Shown in pieces: positions 7,164-15,458 of a stretch of DNA of 34,752 bases (position 1 is the first letter of the stretch; every line of letters begins with the position of its first letter). The position numbers were made by a program, and so were the translations under genes. Below the pieces are notes generated by a model, which was not told where the DNA came from, made no database searches, and saw only the letters and a list, made by a program, of their open reading frames with translations. The stretch covers positions 1 through 34,752 of the forward strand of contig JBHHZI010000011.1 in assembly GCA_046757965.1 (NCBI GenBank). The letters are read 5' to 3'. Source of the DNA: JBHHZI01 sp046757965 (lineage in GTDB: Bacteria; Acidobacteriota; Polarisedimenticolia; SMYD01).

Positions 7164-7565
7164 CTAGCGCGCGATGACACGCGCCAGCACTGCGCGCAGC
7201 TCGGCGGCCCCGAACGGCTTCTGGAGGGTGACGACCGAATGCTTGCGCAGGTAGGTGCGCACCGGGTCGCGCTCCATGTCGCCGGAGATCAACACCATCC
7301 TGTCCGCCAGCGGATCGTGGCGCTGGCGAAGCACGGAATGAAGCTGGCACCCATCCATGACCGGCATCAGGCAGTCGGCCAGCACCAGGTCGACGTCGTG
7401 ACGGGACAGGAAGGCGAGGGCCGCTCCGCCGTGCGGCACCGCCTCGACGGAGTGACCGTCCAGCTCGAGAATACTGCTGAGAAAATCGCGCACGACCTCC
7501 TCATCCTCCACCAGCAGAATGGTTGCCGGCGGCAGCTTCGAGCGACTCTGGTCACGATCAGTCAT
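7164..7565 (-). CDS. single-domain (CheY-like) response regulator
   Basis: A 133-residue protein. The frame is open further upstream, but the ATG at 7565 is the only start that gives a normal receiver domain; its ribosome binding site is poor. The receiver has the acidic pair E20/D21 (LLVEDEE), phospho-acceptor D64 (LADCLMPVMDG), the switch serine S94 (LISGD) and K116 (LQKPFG). All key residues are present, so it should accept phosphate from a histidine kinase. There is no output domain, so it acts by protein contact or in a phosphorelay. No kinase gene is in the window. It is divergent from proS with about 220 bases between them. Confidence 0.88.
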   Translation of the reverse strand: MTDRDQSRSKLPPATILLVEDEEVVRDFLSSILELDGHSVEAVPHGGAALAFLSRHDVDLVLADCLMPVMDGCQLHSVLRQRHDPLADRMVLISGDMERDPVRTYLRKHSVVTLQKPFGAAELRAVLARVIAR

Positions 7566-7748
7566 GTCAACAGATTCATATTCATGAAGGGCTCTGCGGA
7601 GAACATAGAGGCCGGATGAGCTCCCGTCATCAGGGTGCTCCCTTACGCAGTGCTCCCGGGTTCTCTGGGCGGCATGTCGCGACACGAGAGGCCCGGAACG
7701 CGTTCATCCAGGCCGTCCTCTGCTCCCGCATCGCCCGGATCGGTTTCC

Positions 7749-7777
7749 TTGACACCCCATGGGGGCCCCGGTACCGT
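7749..7777 (+). promoter_or_regulatory. possible promoter for proS, implying a leaderless mRNA
   Basis: A perfect -35 element TTGACA (7749-7754) is followed 17 bases later by TACCGT (7772-7777), a weak -10. Transcription would start near 7784, almost on the ATG at 7786, which has no ribosome binding site. That combination suggests leaderless translation. Confidence 0.4.
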
Positions 7778-7785
7778 TCCCCGCC

Positions 7786-9507
7786 ATGGCGATCCGGTGG
7801 AATACGTCTTTTTTCCCCACTCTGCGGGAAGATCCGGCGGAGGTCGAGACGACCTCTCATCGCCTGCTGCTGCGGGCCGGATACATCCGGCAGCTCGCCG
7901 CCGGCCTCTACTCCCTCCTGCCCCTGGCCCAGCGCTGCGTGACCCGCATCTCGGCCATCGTGCGGGAGGAGATGAACCGCATCGGCGGCCAGGAATTCTA
8001 CCTGCCCGCCCTGCACCCGGCCGACCTCTGGCGCGAGACCGGGCGCTACGACGTCATGGGCGACATCATGTTCCGCCTGCAGGACCGCGGCCACCGCGAC
8101 ATGGTGCTCGGCGTCACCCACGAGGAGGTGTTCACCGCCATTGCCCGGGATGAGCTGCGCTCGTACCGGCAGTTGCCCCAGATCTGGTACCAGCTCCAGC
8201 CCAAGTTCCGGGACGAGCCACGCGCCAGATCCGGTCTGCTGCGCGTGCGTCAGTTCACCATGAAGGATGCCTACTCGTTCGATATCGATGCGGCCGGGCT
8301 GGATATCTCCTACGACAAGCATGCCGAGGCCTATCACCGCATCTTCTCCCGCTGCGGGCTGCAGTTCGTCGCCGTCGAGGCGCACTCGGGGGCGATGGGC
8401 GGCTCGTCCAGCCAGGAGTTCATGGTGCGCTCGCCGGCCGGCGAGGATGACGTGGCGGCCTGCACGGCCTGCGACCACGCCGCCAACCTGGAGAAGGCCG
8501 ACAGCCGGCTGGCCCCGGTGGAGGACCCGCCGGCCGCCGGTGACACACCGGCCCGCGTGGACACGCCGGGCCGCAAGACCATCGCCGAGATCGCCGCCTT
8601 TCTCGACTGGCCGGCGTCCCGCCAGATCAAGACACTGGTCTATGTGGCCGGCGACGAGCCGGTGCTGGCGCTGCTGCGCGGCGACCACGCCCTCAACGAG
8701 ACCAAGCTCTCCGCCGCCCTGAGCGACGCCGAGGTCCGTCCCGCCGCCGCCGAGGAGATCGCGGCGCTGATGGGGGCCGATGCCGGCAGCCTCGGTCCCG
8801 TCGGCGCCCCGGCGGGCGTGCGGCTGCTGGCCGATGAGGCGCTGCGCGGCCGGACCAACATGGCCTGCGGCGCCAACGTCAACGACGTGCACCTGGCCGG
8901 GGTCACGCCCGGGCGCGACTTCGAGGCGGCATGGGCCGACCTGCGCACCGTGCAGGAGGGCGAGGCCTGCGTGCGGTGCGGGGCGAAGCTGGAGGTGTTT
9001 CGCAGCATCGAGATCGGCCACATCTTCAAGCTGGGCACCAAGTACTCCGCCTCCATGGGCGCCACGGTGCTCGACGAGCACGGCAAGGCGGTGCCCATCG
9101 TGATGGGTTCCTACGGCATCGGCGTGGAGCGCATCCTCGCCTCCGCCGTGGAACTCTACGCCGACGAGGCCGGCATCGTCCTGCCGCCGGCCATCGCGCC
9201 GTTCGGCTGCCTGGTGGTGCTGCTGGCGCCGGCCGATGCGGCTCAGCAGGAGGCGGCCGGGCGCCTCACCGGCGAGCTGGAGAGTGCCGGCATCGAGGTG
9301 CTCATCGACGATCGCCGGGAACGCCCCGGCGTCAAGTTCAAGGACTCGGAACTGATCGGCATCCCGGCGCGGGTGGTCCTGGGCCGGGGTCTGGCCGGCG
9401 GCACCGTCGAGGTGACGGACCGCCGCCGGCGCCACACACAGGAGACCGCCGTCGAGGCCGCGGCCGCGGCCGTGCGCGACATCCTCGACCGGCCGGGAGG
9501 GGCCTGA
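7786..9507 (+). CDS. proS: prolyl-tRNA synthetase, bacterial type with editing domain
   Basis: A 573-residue class II aminoacyl-tRNA synthetase that charges tRNA-Pro in the cytoplasm. A start at 7759 would add nine poorly conserved residues; ATG 7786 fits the family start (MAIRWNTSFFPTLRE). Motif 2 lies near residues 141-165 (FRDEPRARSGLLR then FTMKDAYSF) and motif 3 near 441-452 (GSYGIGVERI). The region between about 224 and 400 is the inserted editing domain (INS/YbaK-like, with RGDHALNETKL) that removes misacylated alanine. The last 105 residues are the anticodon-binding domain. Its stop overlaps the start of the SDR gene by one base (TGATG). Confidence 0.97.
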   Translation: MAIRWNTSFFPTLREDPAEVETTSHRLLLRAGYIRQLAAGLYSLLPLAQRCVTRISAIVREEMNRIGGQEFYLPALHPADLWRETGRYDVMGDIMFRLQDRGHRDMVLGVTHEEVFTAIARDELRSYRQLPQIWYQLQPKFRDEPRARSGLLRVRQFTMKDAYSFDIDAAGLDISYDKHAEAYHRIFSRCGLQFVAVEAHSGAMGGSSSQEFMVRSPAGEDDVAACTACDHAANLEKADSRLAPVEDPPAAGDTPARVDTPGRKTIAEIAAFLDWPASRQIKTLVYVAGDEPVLALLRGDHALNETKLSAALSDAEVRPAAAEEIAALMGADAGSLGPVGAPAGVRLLADEALRGRTNMACGANVNDVHLAGVTPGRDFEAAWADLRTVQEGEACVRCGAKLEVFRSIEIGHIFKLGTKYSASMGATVLDEHGKAVPIVMGSYGIGVERILASAVELYADEAGIVLPPAIAPFGCLVVLLAPADAAQQEAAGRLTGELESAGIEVLIDDRRERPGVKFKDSELIGIPARVVLGRGLAGGTVEVTDRRRRHTQETAVEAAAAAVRDILDRPGGA

Positions 9508-10286
9508 TGGGACAGCAGGAATTCGCCGACCGGAGCGTGCTGGTCACCGGCGCCTCGTCGGGAATCGGCAAGGCCACGGCGCTGGCCTTCGCGGCGTGCG
9601 GGGCCAATCTCGCCCTGGTGGGCCGCGACGTCGACCGCCTGCGCGAGACCGTCAACGACTGCCAGAAGCAGGGAGCGTCCCGCCTCAGCTCGCTGCCCAT
9701 CGACGTGACCGACGCCGGCGCCGCCGCCCGCATCCTCGACCAGGCCCTGGCTTCCCTCGGCCGGCTCGACATCGTCGTCAACGCGGCGGGCATCATCGCC
9801 TCGCAACCGGCGGTGGAGACCTCCGACGAGGACTTCACGAGGATGTTCGACGTCAACGTGCGCGCCCTGTTCAGCATCAGCCGCGAGGCCATCCCGCACC
9901 TGCGCACCACCACCGGCAACATCGTCAACGTCTCGTCGGTGGCCGGCCTGCGCCCCTACCCCGGCATCCTGGCGTACTGTGCCTCGAAGGCGGCGGTCGA
10001 CCAGATCACCCGCTGTCTCGCGGTGGAGCTGGGGCCGGACCGCATCCGGGTCAATGCCGTCAACCCCGGCGTCGTGGTGACCAACCTGCATCGCGCCGGC
10101 GGCATGGACGAGGCGGCCTACGCCGCCTTCCTGGAGCGTGGCAAGGAGACCCATCCGCTGGGGCGGGTCGGCCAGGCCGACGAGGTGGCGGAGGCCATCC
10201 TCTTCCTGGCCTCGGAGCGCGCCGCCTGGATCACCGGCGCCACCCTCTCGGTGGACGGCGGCCGGGCCCAGACCTCGCAGCGCTGA
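9507..10286 (+). CDS. short-chain dehydrogenase/reductase (SDR)
   Basis: A 259-residue classical SDR. The NAD(P)-binding motif is TGASSGIG (14-21), followed by NAAG, and the catalytic residues are S144 (NVSS), Y157 and K161 (YCASK). The C-terminal WITGATLSVDGG is typical of FabG-like oxidoreductases. The position after the second beta strand (VGRDVDRL) carries Arg, which hints at NADPH use. The ribosome binding site GGGAGGGG lies inside the end of proS, and the genes are translationally coupled by TGATG. The substrate cannot be read from sequence; FabG-like, sugar or alcohol substrates are all possible. Confidence 0.92.
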   Translation: MGQQEFADRSVLVTGASSGIGKATALAFAACGANLALVGRDVDRLRETVNDCQKQGASRLSSLPIDVTDAGAAARILDQALASLGRLDIVVNAAGIIASQPAVETSDEDFTRMFDVNVRALFSISREAIPHLRTTTGNIVNVSSVAGLRPYPGILAYCASKAAVDQITRCLAVELGPDRIRVNAVNPGVVVTNLHRAGGMDEAAYAAFLERGKETHPLGRVGQADEVAEAILFLASERAAWITGATLSVDGGRAQTSQR

Positions 10287-10378
10287 CTCCCACTGCCGCC
10301 GGTCACCTCACCTCTGCACGGCCGTGTCGGACAGCGACCCCGACCATGCTCCCTGCTCCGTGAGGAGGTGCGGTCCGT

Positions 10379-11707
10379 TCAGTAGCGCGTCAGGTAGCGC
10401 TCGTGCTCCCAGGTATGCACCTGGGCGATGTAGTCGTGCCAGACGGCCTCCTTGGCGGCGATGTAGTGGGTCGCGATGTGCTCGCCAAGGGCCTCTTGCA
10501 GCAGCTTCGACTTCTTCAGCTCCTGCACGGCGGCGTTCAGGTTGCCGGGCAGCTCCTCGATCTTCAGGCGGCGCCGCTCGCGCTGGCTCATCCGGTAGAC
10601 GTTCTTGGTCACCGGCGGGCCGGGGTCGGCCTTGTTCGCCATGCCGTCGAGGCCGGCGGTCAGCATCACGGCCAGCGCCAGGTACGGGTTGCAGCTCGGG
10701 TCCGGCATGCGCAGCTCGCACCGGGTGGCATCACCCCGCCGGTCCGGCACCCGGATCATCGGGGAGCGGTTCTTCTCCGACCAGGCCACCATGGTCGGCG
10801 CCTCGTAGCCGGGCACCAGGCGCTTGTATGAATTGACCGTGGGGTTGGTCACCGCCACCATGGCCCTGGCATGGCGCAGCAGGCCGCCGATGTAGTGCAG
10901 GGCGGTCTTCGACAGCTTCATCGGCGCGCGCGCGTCGAAGAACACGTTCTTGCCCTTCCTGAACAGCGACTGGTGGGTGTGCATCCCGGAGCCGTTCTGC
11001 CCGAACAAGGGCTTTGGCATGAAGGTGGCGTGCAGCCCCATGTCCGCGGCCACCTTCTTCACCACCAGCCGGAAGGTGGAGATGTTGTCCGCCGTGGAGA
11101 CCGCGTCGCCGTAGCGGAAATCGATCTCGTGCTGCCCGGGCGCCACCTCGTGATGGCCCGCCTCGACCTCGAAGCCCATGGCCTCCAGGGCCTGGATGAT
11201 GCGCTGCCGGCAATCCTCGCCGCGATCCACCGGCGCCATGTCGAAGTAGCCGGCCGCATCATGGGTCTCCAGAGACGGCTGACCCGCCGCATTGAGCTGC
11301 AGGAGGAAGAACTCCGCCTCCGGCCCGGCCATCATCTCCAGCCCCTTCTTCTTGGCCTTGGCCGTGGCCCGCTGCAGCGTCAGGCGCGGGCAACCGGGAA
11401 ACTCCTGGCCGCTGGGGTGGTGGATATCGCAGATCACCCGGGCGACCCGCCCCGGCCCGTCGTTCCAGGGAAAGACGCGGAAGGTGGCCAGGTCCGGCAC
11501 CAGCAGCATGTCCGATTCCTCGATGCGGACGAACCCCTCGATGGACGAGCCGTCGAACAGCACCTGGCCGTCGAGCGCCTTCTCGAACTGGCGCCGCGGC
11601 ACCTCCACGTTCTTGGCCATGCCCAGGATGTCGGTGAACTGCAGGCGCAGGAACTGCACCTTGTCACGCTCACAGGTCTTCAGGATCTGGTTCGCGGTCA
11701 ACGCCAT
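10379..11707 (-). CDS. glnA: glutamine synthetase, type I alpha-like
   Basis: A 442-residue enzyme that makes glutamine from glutamate, ammonia and ATP. The longer frame starts at 11758, but MALTANQILKTCERDKVQFL at 11707 matches the family start. The active-site signatures are present: GSSIEGFVRIEESDM, FMPKPLFGQNGSGMHTHQS and NPTVNSYKRLVPGYEAP. The length and the lack of the 25-residue insertion and of the adenylylation-tyrosine loop place it with the GSI-alpha group, which is controlled by feedback and repressor binding rather than by adenylylation. It converges on the SDR gene; the 92 bases between them (10287-10378) contain no clear terminator. A strong promoter lies about 130 bases upstream. 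Confidence 0.95.
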   Translation of the reverse strand: MALTANQILKTCERDKVQFLRLQFTDILGMAKNVEVPRRQFEKALDGQVLFDGSSIEGFVRIEESDMLLVPDLATFRVFPWNDGPGRVARVICDIHHPSGQEFPGCPRLTLQRATAKAKKKGLEMMAGPEAEFFLLQLNAAGQPSLETHDAAGYFDMAPVDRGEDCRQRIIQALEAMGFEVEAGHHEVAPGQHEIDFRYGDAVSTADNISTFRLVVKKVAADMGLHATFMPKPLFGQNGSGMHTHQSLFRKGKNVFFDARAPMKLSKTALHYIGGLLRHARAMVAVTNPTVNSYKRLVPGYEAPTMVAWSEKNRSPMIRVPDRRGDATRCELRMPDPSCNPYLALAVMLTAGLDGMANKADPGPPVTKNVYRMSQRERRRLKIEELPGNLNAAVQELKKSKLLQEALGEHIATHYIAAKEAVWHDYIAQVHTWEHERYLTRY

Positions 11708-11836
11708 CACGCCCCCCGTCCAAGGAGATGGGCCGGCATGCAACACGACTCCCGGCACCGGCCCCTGGCCGGGAATCAGCCCTCACGCTGTCTGTCTGGA
11801 ACACGCCCGGCCGCCGCGGCGCCCGGGCAGGCCGGA

Positions 11837-11865
11837 AGTGTAGGGTCAGCCCGCCGAGGTGTCAA
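11837..11865 (-). promoter_or_regulatory. strong sigma70-like promoter of glnA
   Basis: Read on the minus strand: a perfect TTGACA (11865-11860), a 17-base spacer and TACACT (11842-11837, 4 of 6 matches). Transcription should begin near 11830, giving a leader of about 120 bases before glnA. No known riboswitch fold was recognised in the leader. Confidence 0.65.
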
Positions 11866-11872
11866 TGGAAAA

Positions 11873-11887
11873 GTGCAGGATCTGCAC
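11873..11887. promoter_or_regulatory. palindromic operator next to the glnA -35 element
   Basis: GTGCAG-GAT-CTGCAC is a perfect 6-bp inverted repeat with a 3-base centre, 8 bases upstream of the -35 box. The position suits an activator, or a repressor contacting the promoter edge. The minus-strand octamer TGCAGATC within it recurs upstream of the exopolysaccharide promoter. Confidence 0.45.
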
Positions 11888-11893
11888 GAAATA

Positions 11894-11923
11894 ATGGTCG
11901 ATTTTCGCATTTTATCGGACCAT
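11894..11923. repeat. imperfect inverted repeat upstream of the glnA promoter
   Basis: ATGGTCGAT (11894-11902) pairs with ATCGGACCAT (11914-11923), with one bulged base, around an AT-rich 11-base centre. It could be a second regulator site or a hairpin at the end of the Fis-like transcript. The flank 11924-12192 holds no gene I can support; it includes three copies of CCGTGG at 12103-12120. Confidence 0.45.
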
Positions 11924-12192
11924 TCTCCCGGATCGCACGCCAAGTCATGCTATCCGTGCACGAATCGGCCTACAGCACGCTTCGCCGGTGGGCTCAACAC
12001 GGCAGCCGGCACACGGCATGGGGTTCCCGGCACTCCGGGGGGTGACCTGGCTCCGGTGGCGCGCGGCACAGAGGGGCTGGGTGCCACGCATCCCGCCGCG
12101 ATCCGTGGCCGTGGCCGTGGCCCGGGTTGCGCGCGGCACCGGCCGGGCGCTGGCACCCGCAACCGGCCCGTCGTGCGGATCCACCGCAGCAA

Positions 12193-12393
12193 TCAGCGCA
12201 GGCGGTGCTTGCCGAGCTTGTTGGTGAGGGTGTTGCGATGGATACCCAGCGCCCGCGCGGTGGCCATGCGGTTGCCCTCGTTCACATCCAGTGCGATCTT
12301 CAGGTACTTGCGCTCGAAGTCCTTGGCGGCAAGATCGAGCTGAATACCGCACTCCACCATCTCGACAATGATCGCTTCCAGCTTCTTCTTCAC
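12193..12393 (-). CDS. Fis-like DNA-binding protein (HTH_8)
   Basis: A 66-residue protein with a GTG start at 12393, preceded on the minus strand by a purine-rich GGGGTG. The C-terminal half (NRMATARALGIHRNTLTNKL) is the Fis/NtrC-type helix-turn-helix; the N-terminal half forms the helices used for dimerisation. It is shorter than E. coli Fis (98 residues) and resembles the compact stand-alone Fis-like regulators of many deep-branching bacteria. It sits upstream of glnA on the same strand and divergent to the exopolysaccharide locus, so either could be a target. That link is inference from position. Confidence 0.85.
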   Translation of the reverse strand: MKKKLEAIIVEMVECGIQLDLAAKDFERKYLKIALDVNEGNRMATARALGIHRNTLTNKLGKHRLR

Positions 12394-12617
12394 CGGTCAC
12401 CCCGTGCGCACCCTTGCCGGTGCGCGAGTTCACCCCGCGAGGATGCTCCCCCCTCTCCGGTGTCATGCCTGGCTGTCTGGAGCGGCGCCATGCTACCACA
12501 CGCCCGGCGTGGTCCCCGGCCGGCCGGATCGCCGGCACCGCGTGCGGCCCCACTCTCGCAGGCCCCGACCCGCGCGGCCTGCCGCGCAACTACGGGATTT
12601 CCCCTACCCCCAGCGCG

Positions 12618-12644
12618 TTGCAGATCGTTGACCTGCTTGCAGAT
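12618..12644. promoter_or_regulatory. repeated operator-like site upstream of the exopolysaccharide promoter
   Basis: TTGCAGAT occurs twice (12618-12625 and 12637-12644), 19 bases apart. The first copy also forms an inverted repeat, GCAGATC-GTT-GACCTGC (12620-12636), with one mismatch. The site is centred roughly 65 bases before the predicted transcription start, a usual place for an activator. The rest of the 12394-12661 gap shows no gene. Confidence 0.4.
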
Positions 12645-12661
12645 GGCCGCCGCGTGGGTAC

Positions 12662-12691
12662 TTGACGGGACGATCCGAAAAAACCAATAAT
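12662..12691 (+). promoter_or_regulatory. promoter of the exopolysaccharide operon
   Basis: TTGACG (12662-12667) and AATAAT (12686-12691) each match the sigma70 consensus at five of six positions and are 18 bases apart. Transcription should start near 12698, giving a leader of about 70 bases before the first gene. It is the only strong promoter-like sequence in the locus that I see. Confidence 0.65.
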
Positions 12692-12766
12692 GGCGCCGCG
12701 ATGAATCCGGGGCATTTCCCCGAGATGGTTCATCCTGTTTCCGCACGATGCGGAGGAGGTTTTCTC

Positions 12767-13276
12767 GTGACTCGCACGCCCCCCCAGATGTGGCGAGTTC
12801 TCGCCGCGCTTCTCATCGTCTCACTCTCCGGCCTGCCGCTCACACTGGCCGGTGCCGACCAGGTGACGCTCAGTGGACGGATCTTCCAGGCCGACGGCAC
12901 CACCGCCCTGCAGAGCGCCACCGTCCGCATCACCAACAAGACCACCGGAGAGGTGCTGGTCAGCGCCCCGACCGATGTGGGCGGGCGGTACGAGTTCACC
13001 GACGTGCCCGCCGGCACCTACACCTTCGAGGTCGAGGTGCCTGACGGCATTTACCAGCTCGACCGCTCGGTGCGTCTCGGCGACAGCGAGACGGCGTCGA
13101 TCTCGTTCACGGTGAAGCCGCAGCCCGACGCACCGCCCTCATCCACACCGGGAACGAAGATGAGCAAGAAGAAGAAGGGCGGCCTGATCGCCATCATCAT
13201 CGGCGGCGCCGGTCTCATCGCGGCAGCGGCATCGAACAATGACAGCAACAACAACGCCTCTCCCTCTGTCCCCTGA
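12767..13276 (+). CDS. small secreted/membrane protein with carboxypeptidase-regulatory-like domain, first gene of the EPS operon
   Basis: A 169-residue protein. The frame is open from 12662, but GTG 12767 has a perfect ribosome binding site (GGAGGAGG, 12752-12759), and starting there gives a proper signal peptide (residues 8-29). Residues 32-115 form a beta-sandwich of the carboxypeptidase-regulatory type (DVGGRYEFTDVPAGTYTFEV). A basic stretch (KMSKKKK, 131-137) is followed by a glycine-rich hydrophobic segment (138-155) and an Asn/Ser-rich tail. It probably spans the inner membrane with the beta domain in the periplasm. Its place before the porin and exporter genes suggests a structural role in the secretion complex, which is unproven. 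It overlaps the next gene by one base. Confidence 0.8.
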   Translation: MTRTPPQMWRVLAALLIVSLSGLPLTLAGADQVTLSGRIFQADGTTALQSATVRITNKTTGEVLVSAPTDVGGRYEFTDVPAGTYTFEVEVPDGIYQLDRSVRLGDSETASISFTVKPQPDAPPSSTPGTKMSKKKKGGLIAIIIGGAGLIAAAASNNDSNNNASPSVP

Positions 13277-14496
13277 TGAGCGTGCCTCCCACCGCGGCCG
13301 GCGTCGCGGTGGCGGCGCTGCTCGTGTTGCCCGCAACCGCGCCTGCAGCCGATCTGCCGGAACCGCCGTCCAGCGAGGACGGCTACCTGCAGATCGGCGC
13401 CTTTCACGTGAGGCCAGACGTGGCCCTGAAGAACCTGGGATACGACAGTAACGTCTTCTTTTCCAACGACAAGGAGGTGGGTGACTACACCTACACGGTG
13501 GCCCCCGCCATCGACGCCGTGATGCTGTTCGGCCATCGCGGCCGGCTCGACCTGTCCGAATCGATCGACATCGTGCGCTTCGTCTCCACCCCGTCGCAGA
13601 ACCACCTGGACAGCGACACGAAGATCGGCTGGCAGACACTGTTCTCGGACTTCCTCTACGAGGGCGGGGTCGGCTTCAACACGGCGAAGATTCGCCCCAA
13701 CGATGAGATCACCGAGCGCACCCGCCTGCAGCAGCGGCATGCGTATGGCGCCATGACCTGGTCGCGCACCGACAACGCCGCTCTCACCGCCCGCGTCGAT
13801 GCCAACAACCTGGACTACAGCGACGACCTTCAGGCGGGAGTCAGGCTTTCGGATCTCAGCCGCGATGACGTCCTCGCCACCGTCGGCGGGCGCGTTCACA
13901 TCCTGCCGAAGACCTCACTGGCGCTGGACATCGGCTACGAGGAACACCTGTTCGACGACGCCACACTGGGCCGCGACTCCACCGGCCTGCGCATCGTGCC
14001 GGGCCTCATCTTCGACGACACCGCCTTCGTGCAGGGAGAGATCCACGTCGGCCTGCTCGATCTGACGCCCGACTCCTCGCAGCGGGCCGACTACAACGGC
14101 CTGGTGGCCGCTGCCACGCTGAGCAAGACGGTGGGCTCGCGCCTGCGCTTCATCGTCAAGGCGAACCGGGACCTGAACGTCTCGATCTTCGGCAACAACC
14201 TTTATTACGTTGCGCAGCTCACCGACCTGACGATGTACACATCGATCTCGACGCGTTTCCGTCTCGAGGCCGGGGGGAGCTTCGGCCGCAACATCTACCC
14301 GGAGGTGGCCACCTCGGGGGGCTTCACCGGTAGGCGGCGGGACTCGCTGCACACCACCTGGCTGGGCGGCTCCTACGCCATGTCCGGCGCGCCCCGCATC
14401 GGCCTGCGCGTGCAGTTCCGGGAACGCACCTCGAACTTCGTCGAGGAGAACTTCGACAACATCCGGGTGGTGGGCAACGCCACCTACACGTTCTGA
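13276..14496 (+). CDS. outer-membrane beta-barrel protein (BBP2-like) of the EPS export system
   Basis: A 406-residue protein with a signal peptide (residues 1-24) and, after that, many alternating amphipathic strands ending in aromatic residues (for example RFRLEAGGSFGRN and FDNIRVVGNATYTF). The final residue is Phe, the classic outer-membrane insertion signal. Proteins of this type sit in exopolysaccharide operons beside Wza-like and Wzc-like genes (compare VpsM and EpsL families) and are thought to help polymer cross the outer membrane. The start overlaps the previous stop (TGATG). Confidence 0.85.
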   Translation: MSVPPTAAGVAVAALLVLPATAPAADLPEPPSSEDGYLQIGAFHVRPDVALKNLGYDSNVFFSNDKEVGDYTYTVAPAIDAVMLFGHRGRLDLSESIDIVRFVSTPSQNHLDSDTKIGWQTLFSDFLYEGGVGFNTAKIRPNDEITERTRLQQRHAYGAMTWSRTDNAALTARVDANNLDYSDDLQAGVRLSDLSRDDVLATVGGRVHILPKTSLALDIGYEEHLFDDATLGRDSTGLRIVPGLIFDDTAFVQGEIHVGLLDLTPDSSQRADYNGLVAAATLSKTVGSRLRFIVKANRDLNVSIFGNNLYYVAQLTDLTMYTSISTRFRLEAGGSFGRNIYPEVATSGGFTGRRRDSLHTTWLGGSYAMSGAPRIGLRVQFRERTSNFVEENFDNIRVVGNATYTF

Positions 14497-14513
14497 TGGG
14501 GGGCCGATCTACC

Positions 14514-15446
14514 ATGAACAAGCTGCTTCTCACCTTCTGCGGCCTCGGCCTGGCCACTGCCTGGGGTCCTGCGTGCGCCCAGACGCCGGTGCTGACCCTG
14601 GCCGAGGCCCGGCAGGCCGCCGCGAGCCCGAGCCTGCCGTCCCCGGTGCTCGGCCGCCTGCAGGAGACGGCCGTCTCCGACCACGAGGACCTCCTCGGCG
14701 CCGAGGATCTGCTCGAGATCAGCGTCGCCGGCGTGGAGGACCTGTCCCGCACGGTGCGCGTCTCCGATTCCGGCCACATCACCCTGCCGCTCATCGGCGC
14801 CGTCCAGGTCGCCGGGCTCAGCCCCGCCGCCCTGGAGAACTCCCTGGCGCATCGCCTGGAGGCCCGCTACGTCAACAACCCCCAGGTGTCGGTGTTCGTG
14901 AAGGAATACGGCTCCAAGATGGTCTCCATCATCGGCGCGGTGCACAAGCCCGGCCGCTACCCGATGCTGGGGCGCCGCACGTTGCTGGACATGATCTCCA
15001 GCGCCGGCGGCCTGACCGACGAGGCCGGCCCCTTCGCCCTCATCACCCGGCATGGCGTGAGCCACACCACGGAGCCCGAAACCATCCAGGTCGACCTGGA
15101 AGCGCTGCTCTACAGGCACCAGACCGACCTCAACACCGAGATCGACCCGGGCGACCTGGTTCACATCCCGGTGGACCTGCCGGTGCGCATCTACGTCAAC
15201 GGCGCCGTGGGCAAGCCGGGCGAGTACGAGACCACCGCCAGCAAGCCGCTGACGCTGCTGCAGGCCATCACCAAGGCAGGCGGGCTGACCGCCCGGGCGG
15301 CGCGCAAGAAGGTCGAGATCCTGCGGCAGACCGACGACGGGCAGGCGACCATCTCCGTCGACCTGAAGAAGGTCATGCACGGCCAGGCCACAGACCCGGT
15401 GCTTGCCGACGGCGACGTGGTCGTGGTGCGCGAGACGTACTTCTAG
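14514..15446 (+). CDS. Wza-like polysaccharide export protein (OPX family)
   Basis: A 310-residue periplasmic/outer-membrane exporter. ATG 14514 gives a clean signal peptide (cleavage near ACA|Q) and has GGGGGG upstream; an ATG at 14496 overlapping the previous stop would add six residues. The N-terminal part is the polysaccharide export domain (GAEDLLEISVAGVEDL, ISDSGHITLPLIG-like). Two SLBB domains follow (VSIIGAVHKPGRYPM and RIYVNGAVGKPGEYE). There is no good lipobox and no long C-terminal amphipathic helix as in E. coli Wza, so it probably needs the neighbouring beta-barrel to cross the outer membrane. Confidence 0.93.
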   Translation: MNKLLLTFCGLGLATAWGPACAQTPVLTLAEARQAAASPSLPSPVLGRLQETAVSDHEDLLGAEDLLEISVAGVEDLSRTVRVSDSGHITLPLIGAVQVAGLSPAALENSLAHRLEARYVNNPQVSVFVKEYGSKMVSIIGAVHKPGRYPMLGRRTLLDMISSAGGLTDEAGPFALITRHGVSHTTEPETIQVDLEALLYRHQTDLNTEIDPGDLVHIPVDLPVRIYVNGAVGKPGEYETTASKPLTLLQAITKAGGLTARAARKKVEILRQTDDGQATISVDLKKVMHGQATDPVLADGDVVVVRETYF

Positions 15447-15458
15447 GAGACAGACCTG

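Noticed and set aside
11708..11830. Riboswitch in the glnA leader
   Set aside because: The 120-base leader contains GC-rich hairpins but no pattern I recognise as a glutamine or other riboswitch.
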